From the NCBI GenBank assembly GCA_963839955.1, contig CAWIXB010000001.1, forward strand, positions 62,001 to 126,000: a stretch of DNA of 64,000 nucleotides. The letters are read 5' to 3'. This DNA is from CAWIXB01 sp963839955 (lineage in GTDB: Bacteria; Actinomycetota; Actinomycetes; JACCUZ01). This document shows positions 9,178-17,371 of the stretch, one piece after another. The notes beneath the pieces were generated by a model. The model had not been told where the DNA came from and did no database searches. It saw only the letters and a program-made list of their open reading frames with translations. Within the stretch, counting starts at the first letter, position 1; each line of letters begins with the position of its first letter. Position numbers and translations under genes: made by a program.

Positions 9178-9523
9178 CCCCCCAAAAACACACCCGCGGT
9201 GTTGTTGCCCCCCAAAACCGGCGGTGATCATGCAGTTGTGCGAATGGACCTCTGTGACCTGCACAAACACCCGCGGTGATCATGCAGTTGTGCGGGTGGA
9301 CCGCTGCTGGTCGCACAATTGTCGGCCGTGGCATCCGGCTGGGTGCGGCTCGGCGCGTTCCACCCACGGCCCCAGCGCGTCGACGTACGCCGGAGCGTTG
9401 CCGTCCCGCTTCTGCACAACTGCATGATCACCACATGGATAGGCGCAGGTCAGAGCGGTGCCCCTGCACAACTGCATGATCACCGCTGAATGGGGGTGGG
9501 GTGCTGGAAGCGAGGGGTGGGGG
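9178..9523. repeat. Intergenic cluster of a dispersed 19-bp motif, inward-facing copies
   Basis: The gap between convergent purL and the DUF305 gene holds four clean copies of GGTGATCATGCAGTTGTGC. Two are on the plus strand (9223-9241 and 9275-9293) and two on the minus strand (9414-9432 and 9466-9484), with a degenerate copy near 9312. In each half the motif points away from the gene just upstream of it. Plus/minus pairs could fold into long hairpins. The motif contains TGATCA, and minus copies are followed by GTGC-N4-GCAC mini-stems. Just after the purL stop is a CCCCCCAAAAACAC element, echoed at about 9208. No gene is supported here. Confidence 0.85.
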
Positions 9524-10273
9524 TCAGAGGGTGCGCTGGAGGTCTTTCATGCGGTCGATCTCGGCGCTCTGGCCGGCGGAGACGTCGGCGGCGATCTCGC
9601 TGGTGAGGATGTCGCTGCCCTCGGTCATCGCCAGGCCGGCCATCGCGACCGCGCCCCGGTGGTGACGGATCATCCCCTCCAGAAAGAGGTCGTCGAAGAG
9701 CGCGCCGCGAGCCGCCTTCAGCTCTCTCATCTCCGCGGCGCTGAGCATGCCCTGCATCGCGACCCCGTCGCCGTGCTGACCGTGGGAGCCACCCAGCGCC
9801 CCTGACTCGAGCTCGGCGGCGGTGGGTACGTCGTGCCCGCCCCGGCGGAGCAGCGCAGCCATCGCATGGATCTCCGGGCCCTGGGCGCCGGCGATGCGCC
9901 GGGCCAGGGACTTCACGTCCTCGCTCTGAGCGCGCGTGCGGGCGTAGGCGCTCATCTTCAGGGCCTGTGCGTGGTGGGGCATCATCAGCTGGAGGAAGGC
10001 GACGTCCGCCTCGTTCTCCTTGGGCTGCGCGACGGTGGCGTCCGGGGGCAGGGTCTCGGCGGTCTCCCCGGGCTTGCCCGGCTGGAGCACGGTGCCCTTC
10101 GCCGGCGGCGCGCTGGTCGACCGGCTGGCCGGCGCCGAGGCGCCCTTCTGCTCGGCGCTGTCCCCACTCGCGTCGCCGGAACAGCCGGCCGTGACGAGCA
10201 CGGCTGCGACCAGCGCAAACGTCCATCTGGCGGGCGCAGGCGCGGCACTCCGCCGCACGGCTGCGCTGGGCAC
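9524..10273 (-). CDS. DUF305 domain lipoprotein
   Basis: A 249-residue predicted lipoprotein with a signal segment ending in the lipobox LVTAGC (cysteine 31), a Ser/Ala/Pro-rich linker and then a DUF305 four-helix region. The paired HH motifs MMPHHAQAL and MIRHHRGAV are typical of the ferritin-like DUF305 family, some members of which are linked to copper or metal handling. The start is GTG 10273. It is divergent from the LVIVD-repeat gene, a pairing I recognise from other actinobacteria. The metal role is family-level inference, not shown by this sequence. Confidence 0.88.
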   Translation of the reverse strand: MPSAAVRRSAAPAPARWTFALVAAVLVTAGCSGDASGDSAEQKGASAPASRSTSAPPAKGTVLQPGKPGETAETLPPDATVAQPKENEADVAFLQLMMPHHAQALKMSAYARTRAQSEDVKSLARRIAGAQGPEIHAMAALLRRGGHDVPTAAELESGALGGSHGQHGDGVAMQGMLSAAEMRELKAARGALFDDLFLEGMIRHHRGAVAMAGLAMTEGSDILTSEIAADVSAGQSAEIDRMKDLQRTL

Positions 10274-10383
10274 GTCTCACGCTCCATTACCTGATGTTTA
10301 CCGTTCCATCCCTTATGTCTGCTTAGCACGGTACGACAGGATCGAGCAGATGTGCACGTTCTCAACGGAAGGTCAGTGACCCC

Positions 10384-11934
10384 ATGCGGCGCCTATCCGA
10401 CACCGTTCCGCGGCTTCCCCACGGCGGCCGGCTCCTCGCGGCCATCACCCTGACTCTGGGTCTGGCCGTCGTCGCCGTACCCGTCGACGCGGAGGAGAAG
10501 CAAGACAACGGCTCGGCCATCACCGAGCAGCAAGCTCCCGACTGTGCCCCCGGCCAGCGGGCCCTCGAGCGCGCAGGTGACCGCTTCGCCCAGGGCTGCG
10601 TCCCGGGTGAGGAGATTGCTGCCTTGGACGACTCAGGCGCCACGCTCGCGGCCGGCGAGACGGCAAGCAGCCCGAACATGAAGCTTCTCGCCAACATCCC
10701 CAAGCAGGGTGCGTTCGCCGCCGAGTCCGCCTTCAACAGCGACCTCGCTTTCAAGGGCGACTACGCGTTTGCCGGCAACTACAACGGCTTCTCGGTCTAC
10801 GACGTCAGCAAGGCGAAGAAGCCCGAGCATGTGGCCCAGGTCGTCTGCCCCGGCTCGCAGAACGACGTCTCGGTCACCGGCAACCTCCTTGTCCTGAGCA
10901 CCGACTCGTCGCGCAGCGACAACTCGTGCGCGAGCACCTCGCAGTCGGCATCGGTCAAGACGTCGTGGGAGGGCATCAAGGTCTTCGACATCAGCGACCC
11001 GGCCGCCCCCAGGTACGTCGCGGCCGTGGAGACCAACTGCGGCTCGCACACGCACACGCTGGCACCGACGAAGGACGGCAAGACCGTCTACGTCTACGTC
11101 TCGTCGTACAGCCCGAACTCGACGTTCCCCGACTGCCAGCCGCCGCACGACAAGATCAGCATCGTCAAGGTGCCGACCGAGGCTCCGCAGAACGCCGCGC
11201 TCGTCGCGACGCCGGTGCTCTTCCCTGACGGCGGCAACCCCGGTGGCAACGGCTCGTCGACCACCAGCGGCTGCCACGACATCACGGCCTACCCGAGCCG
11301 CGACGTCGCCGCCGGTGCGTGTATGGGTGACGGTGTTCTGTTCGACATCAGGAACCGGGAGGCCCCGAAGGTCATCTCGCAGGTCCGTGACACCACGAAC
11401 TTCGCGTTCTGGCACTCGGCCACGTTCAACAACGCCGGCACCAAGGTCGTCTTCACCGACGAGCTCGGCGGCGGCGGCGCGCCGACCTGCAACCCGGACA
11501 CCGGACCGACGCGGGGTGCCAACGGCATCTACGACATCGGCGCTGGCAATCAGCTGCAGTTCCGCAGCTACTACAAGATTTCGCGTACCCAGACCAACAA
11601 CGAGAACTGCGTTGCCCACAACGGCTCGCTGATCCCGGTCAAGGGCCGCGACATCATGGTGCAGGCGTGGTACCAGGGCGGCATCTCCGTCTACGACTTC
11701 ACCGACTCGGCGAACCCGAAGGAGATCGGCTGGTTCGACCGTGGTCCGGTCTCCGACGAACGCCTCGTGCTGGGTGGCTCGTGGTCGGCCTACTGGTACA
11801 ACGGCAAAATCATCTCGAACGACATCCAGAAGGGCCTCGACGTCCTTGACCTGAACGACCCGTTGGTCAACAAGGCGAAGGGCCAGAAGTTCAACGAGTT
11901 CAACCCGCAGAGCCAGCCTTCGTTCAACGGCTGA
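10384..11934 (+). CDS. Secreted LVIVD-repeat beta-propeller protein
   Basis: A 516-residue protein with an N-terminal signal peptide (hydrophobic LLAAITLTLGLAVVAVPVDA). It contains several repeats of the form GFSVYDVS, GIKVFDISDPAAPR, GISVYDFTDSANPKE and GLDVLDLNDP, the LVIVD motif. Such proteins fold as extracellular beta-propellers. No catalytic residues are recognised and the function is unknown. GGAAGG precedes the ATG. The gene is divergent from the DUF305 lipoprotein, sharing a 110-bp promoter region, so the two may be co-regulated at the cell surface. A strong hairpin follows the stop. Confidence 0.88.
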   Translation: MRRLSDTVPRLPHGGRLLAAITLTLGLAVVAVPVDAEEKQDNGSAITEQQAPDCAPGQRALERAGDRFAQGCVPGEEIAALDDSGATLAAGETASSPNMKLLANIPKQGAFAAESAFNSDLAFKGDYAFAGNYNGFSVYDVSKAKKPEHVAQVVCPGSQNDVSVTGNLLVLSTDSSRSDNSCASTSQSASVKTSWEGIKVFDISDPAAPRYVAAVETNCGSHTHTLAPTKDGKTVYVYVSSYSPNSTFPDCQPPHDKISIVKVPTEAPQNAALVATPVLFPDGGNPGGNGSSTTSGCHDITAYPSRDVAAGACMGDGVLFDIRNREAPKVISQVRDTTNFAFWHSATFNNAGTKVVFTDELGGGGAPTCNPDTGPTRGANGIYDIGAGNQLQFRSYYKISRTQTNNENCVAHNGSLIPVKGRDIMVQAWYQGGISVYDFTDSANPKEIGWFDRGPVSDERLVLGGSWSAYWYNGKIISNDIQKGLDVLDLNDPLVNKAKGQKFNEFNPQSQPSFNG

Positions 11935-11952
11935 CGCACAGCGCACCACCCT

Positions 11953-11998
11953 CACCGCCCCCGGCGCCCGGTCTCCCACCGCGGCACCGGGGGCGGTG
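11953..11998 (+). terminator. Hairpin terminator after the LVIVD gene
   Basis: CACCGCCCCCGG (11953-11964) pairs perfectly with CCGGGGGCGGTG (11987-11998) across a 22-base loop, 18 bp after the stop. There is no T-run, as is usual in high-GC actinobacteria. Confidence 0.65.
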
Positions 11999-12024
11999 TC
12001 CGTGCGGCGGGCTACGGTGACGCC

Positions 12025-12393
12025 GTGCCGCCGCGCCGACGAACCGATCCCGCCGTAGGACGTGCGGCCGCCGAGCGTGCACTGGCCACGTCGTCGGGGC
12101 AGTCACCCGACGACGACGATCTGGCGTCGGCGACCCGCTTCCTGCTCGAGGAGCTCGCGAGCGTGGCGCCGGGCCGTTCCGTGGAGGTGCGGGTCCCGCC
12201 GTACGGCGCGGTGCAGTGCGTGGATGGGCCCCGGCACACCCGCGGTACGCCGCCGGGTGTCGTCGAGACCGATCCGGTGACCTGGCTGGCCCTGGCCAGT
12301 GGTCGCCTTCAGTGGGCCGAGGCGCTCAGGTCCGGTCGGCTGCGGGCCAGCGGCGAGCGCACCGACCTCTCGGCGATCTTGCCTCTTATCTGA
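12025..12393 (+). CDS. Sterol-carrier (SCP2/MDMPI C-terminal-like) family protein
   Basis: A 122-residue cytosolic protein beginning MPPRRRTDPAVGRAAAERAL and containing VRVPPYGAVQCVDGPRHTRGTPPGVVETD followed by TWLALASGRLQWAEAL. This is the small sterol-carrier-like protein often found beside purL/purF in actinobacteria. The fold suggests a hydrophobic ligand pocket; the biological role is unknown. The start is GTG 12025. Confidence 0.8.
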   Translation: MPPRRRTDPAVGRAAAERALATSSGQSPDDDDLASATRFLLEELASVAPGRSVEVRVPPYGAVQCVDGPRHTRGTPPGVVETDPVTWLALASGRLQWAEALRSGRLRASGERTDLSAILPLI

Positions 12394-12446
12394 GTCCCCC
12401 TGATCTGATGAGATAGGGCGTCAAGATGCCCGCCGGGGGAGCCGAC

Positions 12447-13232
12447 ATGAACCAAGTGACCCTTGACGCCCGCCCGACCCGCGCCCGCACGTCCCTCGTC
12501 GCCGTCCTCGGCCTGGCGTTGCTGGCGGCGCTGCTGCCCGCGCTCGTCGCCGGCCAGACCAGCTCGGCGGAGGCGGCCACCGCGCCGGTGATGAAGCGCT
12601 ACGTCATCGGCAAGTCCGTCAAGGGCCGGCCGATCTACGCGTTCCATCGCTACTACCCCGGCGCCAAGAAGACCACTGTCGTCATCGGGTCCATCCACGG
12701 TGACGAGAAGGCGGGCATGCGGGTCGTCGCGTTGCTCAAGAAGCGCACCCCCGCGCGCAATCTCAACCTCTGGCTGATCCCGACCGCCAACCCGGACGGG
12801 ACGGCCGCCTACCGGCGCACCAACGCGCACGGTGTCGACCTCAATCGCAACTTCCCCTACCGGTGGCGCAGCATCAACCACGGCAAGGAGACGTGGTCGG
12901 GACCGTCGGCCGCGAGCGAGCCGGAGACGCGCGCGCTGCGCGACTTCATCCGTTGGGTCGACCCGCGCATCACCGTGACGTTCCACCAGCCGCTCTTCGG
13001 TGTCGGGCGCAACTCCAAACGTCCAGGCGTCGGGGCTGAGATCGCGAGGATGTCGAGCCTGCCGCTGAAGAGCTTCACGTGCACTGGTGCGTGCTACGGC
13101 TCCTTCACCAGCTGGCACAACGTGCGTACGGACGGCGTCGCCGTGACCGTCGAGTTCGGCCACCCGCGGGTGTCCGACTGGCGCATCGGCAAGGTAACGA
13201 CGGCCGTTCTCTCGGTCGGCTCGCGCTACTAG
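12447..13232 (+). CDS. Secreted M14-family zinc carboxypeptidase
   Basis: A 261-residue M14 peptidase of the MpaA/DUF2817-like short type. Residues 15-40 form a signal peptide (LVAVLGLALLAALLPALVAG). The zinc ligands His84 and Glu87 lie in GSIHGDEKAG, followed by TANPDGTAAYR, GVDLNRNFP and SEPETRALRDF. A later histidine in VTFHQP is the likely third ligand. MpaA-like enzymes release the terminal residue from murein peptides, so a cell-wall role is plausible. I chose ATG 12447 over 12426 because GGGGGAG sits about 7 bases upstream. The frame is intact. Confidence 0.87.
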   Translation: MNQVTLDARPTRARTSLVAVLGLALLAALLPALVAGQTSSAEAATAPVMKRYVIGKSVKGRPIYAFHRYYPGAKKTTVVIGSIHGDEKAGMRVVALLKKRTPARNLNLWLIPTANPDGTAAYRRTNAHGVDLNRNFPYRWRSINHGKETWSGPSAASEPETRALRDFIRWVDPRITVTFHQPLFGVGRNSKRPGVGAEIARMSSLPLKSFTCTGACYGSFTSWHNVRTDGVAVTVEFGHPRVSDWRIGKVTTAVLSVGSRY

Positions 13233-13262
13233 ACGGAGCGCGGCACTCCTGCGACACTACGT

Positions 13263-13293
13263 GGCGGCCGGTCCCCCCTGGGGACCGGCCGCC
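13263..13293. terminator. Bidirectional hairpin terminator
   Basis: GGCGGCCGGTCCCC (13263-13276) pairs perfectly with GGGGACCGGCCGCC (13280-13293) around a 3-base loop. It lies between the convergent stops of the M14 and S8 peptidase genes and can serve both strands. Confidence 0.8.
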
Positions 13294-13314
13294 AACTGTC
13301 GTGGAGGGTGCGAC

Positions 13315-14550
13315 CTAGAAGGTCGCGACGTTGAGCAGGCGTTCCTTGACGTTGTCCGGGTCGTCACTGTCGTTCCAGTTGGTGGTGCCGCTGGACTGCA
13401 GTGCCGACTTCACCTGAGCGGGTGTGGCCGAGGGGTTGTTCGCCGCATAGAGCGCCGCGCCGCCGGCCGCGTGCGGGCTCGCCATCGACGTACCGGAGAT
13501 CGTGTTGTAGCCACCGTTCATCCACGTCGAGTTGATGCAGGTCCCCGGCGCGATCAGGTCGACGTCGGTGCCGTAGTTCGAGTAGTCGGCGAACGTGTCG
13601 TCCACGTCGGCACGGCAGGTCGACGGTGCGCCGCCACCCGGCTGGCCGTTGAAGTCCGACAGCGCGCTCACCGTGATGACCTCGTCGTACGACGCGGGCG
13701 CCGACTCGGCCGCGTCCGCGGAGTCGTTGCCAGCGGCGACGACATAGGTGACACCGGCGGCAACTGACTCGCAGATCGCCTGGTGCTCGGCGTCGCCGTC
13801 GGTACGACCGCAGTTGCCGTCGTCGGAGCCGCCGCCCCCGAGGCTCATGTTGGCGACCTCGATCGACGACGCGTTGGCGGTGACGTAGTCGATGCCGCAG
13901 ACGATGTCGGAGGTGAAGCCGATGCCGGCCGCGTTGAGCACCTTCACCGGCCAGATGCGCGCACCCGGAGCCATGCCGACGACACCGTTGCCGTTGTCGA
14001 TGGCGCCGATCGTGCCGGAGACGTGGCTGCCGTGTCCGTTGTCATCGTCCGCACTGAGGGAGAGCGAGCAGTTGCGTGCCCTTGACCGGTTGACATTGAG
14101 ATCGGGATGGTCGAGGTCGACACCGGTGTCGATAACGGCGACGTCGACGTCGGCGCGTTGGTCGACGCCGTCGATCGCGGCGGTCGGGCTCAGGTCCGCG
14201 TCGGCGCGGTTGATACCGGTGGGTGTGGTCTGCGCTGTCGCTGTCACGGGCCGGTCGGCCTGCACGTAGGCGACCCGCGGGTCGGCCTCGACCGCGCCCG
14301 CGACGGTGGGCGGCATCTTCGCGGCGTAGCCGTCCACGGCGTGGCTGTAGACGTGCCCTGGGGTCAGCCCGAGCGTGCGGGCATGCTCGGCAGCCACGGA
14401 CGTGGCGTCGAGACCGTCATCGAGCACCACGATGTAGCGCTCGAGAGCGGCGTCGCTCGCGGCCCCGGCAGGGCCTGCAGCAGCGACCGGGGCGGCCAGG
14501 GCGGTCAGGACGGCAGCTGCCGCCATCATCGCTGTACCGGACTTTCGCAT
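13315..14550 (-). CDS. Secreted S8 subtilisin-family serine protease
   Basis: A 411-residue secreted protease. It has a signal peptide (residues 5-32), an inhibitor-I9 propeptide (ERYIVVLDD to DPRVAYVQAD, about 37-100) and a peptidase S8 domain. The catalytic triad is Asp141 in VIDTGVD, His173 in GHGSHVSG and Ser355 in SGTSMASPH, with the oxyanion Asn275 in AAGND. All key residues are present, so it should be active. ATG 14550 was chosen because GAGGAGAGG lies just upstream; the frame stays open to 14679 but adds only a charged leader. It is divergent from the M6 protease. Confidence 0.95.
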   Translation of the reverse strand: MRKSGTAMMAAAAVLTALAAPVAAAGPAGAASDAALERYIVVLDDGLDATSVAAEHARTLGLTPGHVYSHAVDGYAAKMPPTVAGAVEADPRVAYVQADRPVTATAQTTPTGINRADADLSPTAAIDGVDQRADVDVAVIDTGVDLDHPDLNVNRSRARNCSLSLSADDDNGHGSHVSGTIGAIDNGNGVVGMAPGARIWPVKVLNAAGIGFTSDIVCGIDYVTANASSIEVANMSLGGGGSDDGNCGRTDGDAEHQAICESVAAGVTYVVAAGNDSADAAESAPASYDEVITVSALSDFNGQPGGGAPSTCRADVDDTFADYSNYGTDVDLIAPGTCINSTWMNGGYNTISGTSMASPHAAGGAALYAANNPSATPAQVKSALQSSGTTNWNDSDDPDNVKERLLNVATF

Positions 14551-14684
14551 CGACGAACCTCTCCTCGAGTCCTCGGAGGCGACCGGTCTGTCGCCCCCAC
14601 CCACGGCGTGGCGCGGGCTTGTACGGTGTCTAACGCGCAAGGTGCCGAAAGGGTCACGGAGTGTCATAGATCCCCGCAAAAATC

Positions 14685-14711
14685 AAGGGTTTAAACCCTT
14701 CTTTTTTGGGA
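14685..14711 (+). terminator. Palindrome with T-run (attenuator or operator) upstream of the M6 protease
   Basis: AAGGGTTTAAACCCTT is a perfect 16-bp palindrome directly followed by CTTTTTTGGG. On the plus strand this is a short hairpin plus T-run, about 100 bases before the M6 start, and it is the most AT-rich spot for many kilobases. It could be a terminator/attenuator or a protein-binding site. Confidence 0.4.
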
Positions 14712-14721
14712 TTCTTCCGGC

Positions 14722-14744
14722 CTACGGTCTCCCGGGAGCCGTAG
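14722..14744 (+). promoter_or_regulatory. GC-rich inverted repeat in the M6 protease leader
   Basis: CTACGG and CCGTAG flank the self-complementary CTCCCGGGAG with one unpaired T. As RNA it would form a stem of about 10 bp that ends some 60 bases before the start codon. It is either a leader hairpin or an operator. Confidence 0.35.
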
Positions 14745-14805
14745 CGGCGCATGTGCGCATCCACCCGGGGATTGCCCGGCCGCTGCGCGTGTCAAGGAGG
14801 AAATT

Positions 14806-17205
14806 GTGCGGAGGACGACCGTCGGGCTGCTGAGCCTGACTTTGGCGGCAGGTTTGGGGGCGGGTGCAGCGCCGAGCGCGCTGGGCGCCCCGAGCGCGGA
14901 CAGGCAGGCCACCGTGCGGGAGGGCACGCCGGTCAAGGCGAACGCCACCCCGTCAGACGAGCTGCCTAACCCGGCTGAGGAGAAGCGTCGCGAGCTGCGC
15001 GAGGTCGCCCTCGGGAAGGTGCTGCAGGGCGAGGCCAAGACTGAGCAGCGCGGTGCGAGCACCGTCGTCAACCTGGGCGCGAAGCCCGGGCCGGTCAGCA
15101 AGTCGGGTCGCCAGCAGGCCAGCAAGGACGACCAGTTCGTCGAACTCGCGCGCGAGAAGACCGACAAGATCTTCGTCGTCCTCGCTGAGTTCGGCAACGA
15201 GCGTCACCCGTCCTACCCCGACGTCGACACCGACCCGGACACCCCGGGCCCGGCGACCTTCGAAGGTCCGCTGCACAATGCGATTCCCGAGCCGGACCGC
15301 AGCAAGGACAACTCGACGATCTGGCAGGCCGACTACAACGCCGACTACTTCCGCGACATGTACTTCGGTGAGGGGGCTGGTGTCGAGTCCGTCAAGACGT
15401 ACTTCGAGCGTCAGTCGTCCGGCCGATACTCCGTAGACGGCCAGGTCAGTGACTGGGTCAAGGTTCGCTACAACGAGGCGCGCTACGGCCGCAGCGACGG
15501 CTTCCCCTGCGCGTCCAACGTCTGCAGCAACACCTGGGTGTTGATCCGCGACGCGGTCGACCAGTGGGTCGCACTCCAAAAGGCCGCCGGTCAGACCGAC
15601 GCGCAGATCGCTGCGGCGTTGAAGTCCTACGACGAGTGGGACCGCAACGACTTCGACAACGACGGCAACTTCAACGAGGCCGACGGTTACATCGACCACT
15701 TCCAGATCGTTCACTCCGGCGGTGACCAGGCCGACGGTGACCCGCAGCAGGGTGAGGACGCCATCTGGTCGCACCGTTGGAAGGCCTTCCAGAACACCGG
15801 TGAGGGCCCGACCGGCAACAAGGACGGCGGCACCCAGATCGGCACGACCGGCCTGTGGGTCGCCGACTACACCATCCAGCCGGAGAACGGTGGCCTGAGC
15901 GTCTTCGCGCACGAGTACGGCCACGACCTCGGTCTGCCCGACCACTACGACACCTCGGGTGGTGGCGACAACGCCGTCAACTGGTGGACGCTGATGGCGC
16001 AGAGCCGTGCGAGTGCCAAGGGCGATGTCGGCATCGGCACCCGTCCCGCCGACCTCGGCGCCTGGGACAAGCTGCAGCTCGGCTGGCTCGACTACGAGGT
16101 CGCGGTGGCCGGACAGAGGCGCACGTACAAGCTCGGCCCGCACGAGTTCAACAGCAAGAACGCCCAGGGCCTGGTTGTCGTGCTGCCGAAGAAGGAGGTC
16201 GTGACCGACCTGCCTGACCCGCCCGAGGGCACGATGCAGTGGTGGAGCGGCGCGGGTGACGACCTGAACAACACGCTCACGCGTCAGGTCACGATCCCGT
16301 CCGGTGCTCCGGCGACGCTGTCCTTCCAGGCCAACTGGGACATCGAGGACTGCGGCCCGGACGCGTGTGACTACGCGTACGTCGAGGTCGACGACGGCAC
16401 CGGCTTCAAGACCGTCCCAGGCTCGATCACCAAGGCGGCTGAGGGCAACGGCATCGACGGCAACAGCGATGGCTGGAAGCCCGCGACCTTCGACCTCTCG
16501 TCGTTCGCCGGCAAGACCGTCGGCCTTCGGTTCCGCTACCAGACCGACGGCGCGTTCGTCGCACCGGGCTTCTTCGTCGATGCCATCAAGCTGGCGTCGG
16601 GGACGACCACGGTCTTCCAGGACGGTGCGGAGAGCGGTGCAAACGGGTGGACTGCCGACGGCTTCACCATCAAGGGCACGTCGTTCACGACGATGTACGA
16701 CAACTACTACATCGCCTCGAACCGGCAGTACGTGTCCTACGACAAGTACCTCCAGTCCGGGCCGTACAACTTCGGCTTCACGCCCGATCGACCGGACTGG
16801 GTGGAGCACTTCCCCTACCAGGACGGTCTGCTCGTGACCTACTGGGACACCTCGTTCACGGACAACAACGAGAGCCAGCACCCCGGGCAGGGTGAGATCC
16901 TGCCGATTGACGCGAACCCACGGCCGATCTACAACCTGAGCGGTGTGCCGTGGAGAGGTCGCATCCAGACCTACGACGCGCCGTTCGGCCTGGAGAAGTC
17001 CGACTCGTTCACGCTGCATCTCAACGGTAAGCCCAGCTACATCCGTGGCCAGGCCGCGCAGCCAGTGTTCGACGACGCCAGGAAGTACTGGTACGAGGAG
17101 CAGCCCAACATCGGCGTCAAGGTGCCGAACGCGGGCGTTCGCTTGAAGGTCCTCAAGCAGCAGGGCACGTCGATGGACGTGCGCCTGGCGCCCAGCCGCG
17201 GGTAA
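14806..17205 (+). CDS. Secreted immune-inhibitor-A-type M6 metalloprotease
   Basis: A 799-residue secreted zinc protease. After a signal peptide (LLSLTLAAGLGAGAAPSALG) and a propeptide region comes FVVLAEFGNERHPSYPDVDT, and then the catalytic motif FAHEYGHDLGLPDHYD with His369, Glu370 and His373. The C-terminal part (about 480-640) contains a jelly-roll segment (FKTVPGSITK, SDGWKPATFDLSSFAGK) that resembles the MAM-like domain of InhA proteases. Family members degrade host or environmental proteins. The start is GTG 14806 with a textbook AAGGAGG five bases upstream, suggesting strong translation. A perfect hairpin follows. Confidence 0.94.
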   Translation: MRRTTVGLLSLTLAAGLGAGAAPSALGAPSADRQATVREGTPVKANATPSDELPNPAEEKRRELREVALGKVLQGEAKTEQRGASTVVNLGAKPGPVSKSGRQQASKDDQFVELAREKTDKIFVVLAEFGNERHPSYPDVDTDPDTPGPATFEGPLHNAIPEPDRSKDNSTIWQADYNADYFRDMYFGEGAGVESVKTYFERQSSGRYSVDGQVSDWVKVRYNEARYGRSDGFPCASNVCSNTWVLIRDAVDQWVALQKAAGQTDAQIAAALKSYDEWDRNDFDNDGNFNEADGYIDHFQIVHSGGDQADGDPQQGEDAIWSHRWKAFQNTGEGPTGNKDGGTQIGTTGLWVADYTIQPENGGLSVFAHEYGHDLGLPDHYDTSGGGDNAVNWWTLMAQSRASAKGDVGIGTRPADLGAWDKLQLGWLDYEVAVAGQRRTYKLGPHEFNSKNAQGLVVVLPKKEVVTDLPDPPEGTMQWWSGAGDDLNNTLTRQVTIPSGAPATLSFQANWDIEDCGPDACDYAYVEVDDGTGFKTVPGSITKAAEGNGIDGNSDGWKPATFDLSSFAGKTVGLRFRYQTDGAFVAPGFFVDAIKLASGTTTVFQDGAESGANGWTADGFTIKGTSFTTMYDNYYIASNRQYVSYDKYLQSGPYNFGFTPDRPDWVEHFPYQDGLLVTYWDTSFTDNNESQHPGQGEILPIDANPRPIYNLSGVPWRGRIQTYDAPFGLEKSDSFTLHLNGKPSYIRGQAAQPVFDDARKYWYEEQPNIGVKVPNAGVRLKVLKQQGTSMDVRLAPSRG

Positions 17206-17242
17206 GGCCACGCGTACGACAGCAGGCACATGAAGTAGCCCG

Positions 17243-17273
17243 GGGCCGGGGAGACACCACGTCTCCCCGGCCC
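17243..17273 (+). terminator. Hairpin terminator after the M6 protease
   Basis: GGGCCGGGGAGAC (17243-17255) pairs perfectly with GTCTCCCCGGCCC (17261-17273) across a 5-base loop, 37 bp downstream of the stop. Confidence 0.75.
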
Positions 17274-17371
17274 TTCGGGTTGGACAGGACAGCCCGCCTG
17301 AACCGAGCGGCCTCCGGGCCCGTGATGTGCGGGTAGTGACCGATCTCGCCCCCATGGGAAGGCCAGCCGCC

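Larger units (their letters stand above)
14551..14805. promoter_or_regulatory. Divergent S8/M6 protease control region
   Basis: This 255-bp region must contain promoters for both secreted proteases. It includes the two palindromes annotated separately and the strong AAGGAGG ribosome site (14794-14800) of the M6 gene. No known riboswitch consensus could be matched by eye. Confidence 0.45.

Noticed and set aside
9223..9484. A CRISPR array made of the 19-bp motif
   Set aside because: The copies change strand, there are only two per direction, the spacers are of unequal length and related to each other, and no cas genes are present. The same motif recurs 16 kb away.
14685..14744. A c-di-AMP (ydaO) or cobalamin riboswitch before the M6 protease
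   Set aside because: No conserved core of these classes could be matched by eye; only the simple hairpins are supported.
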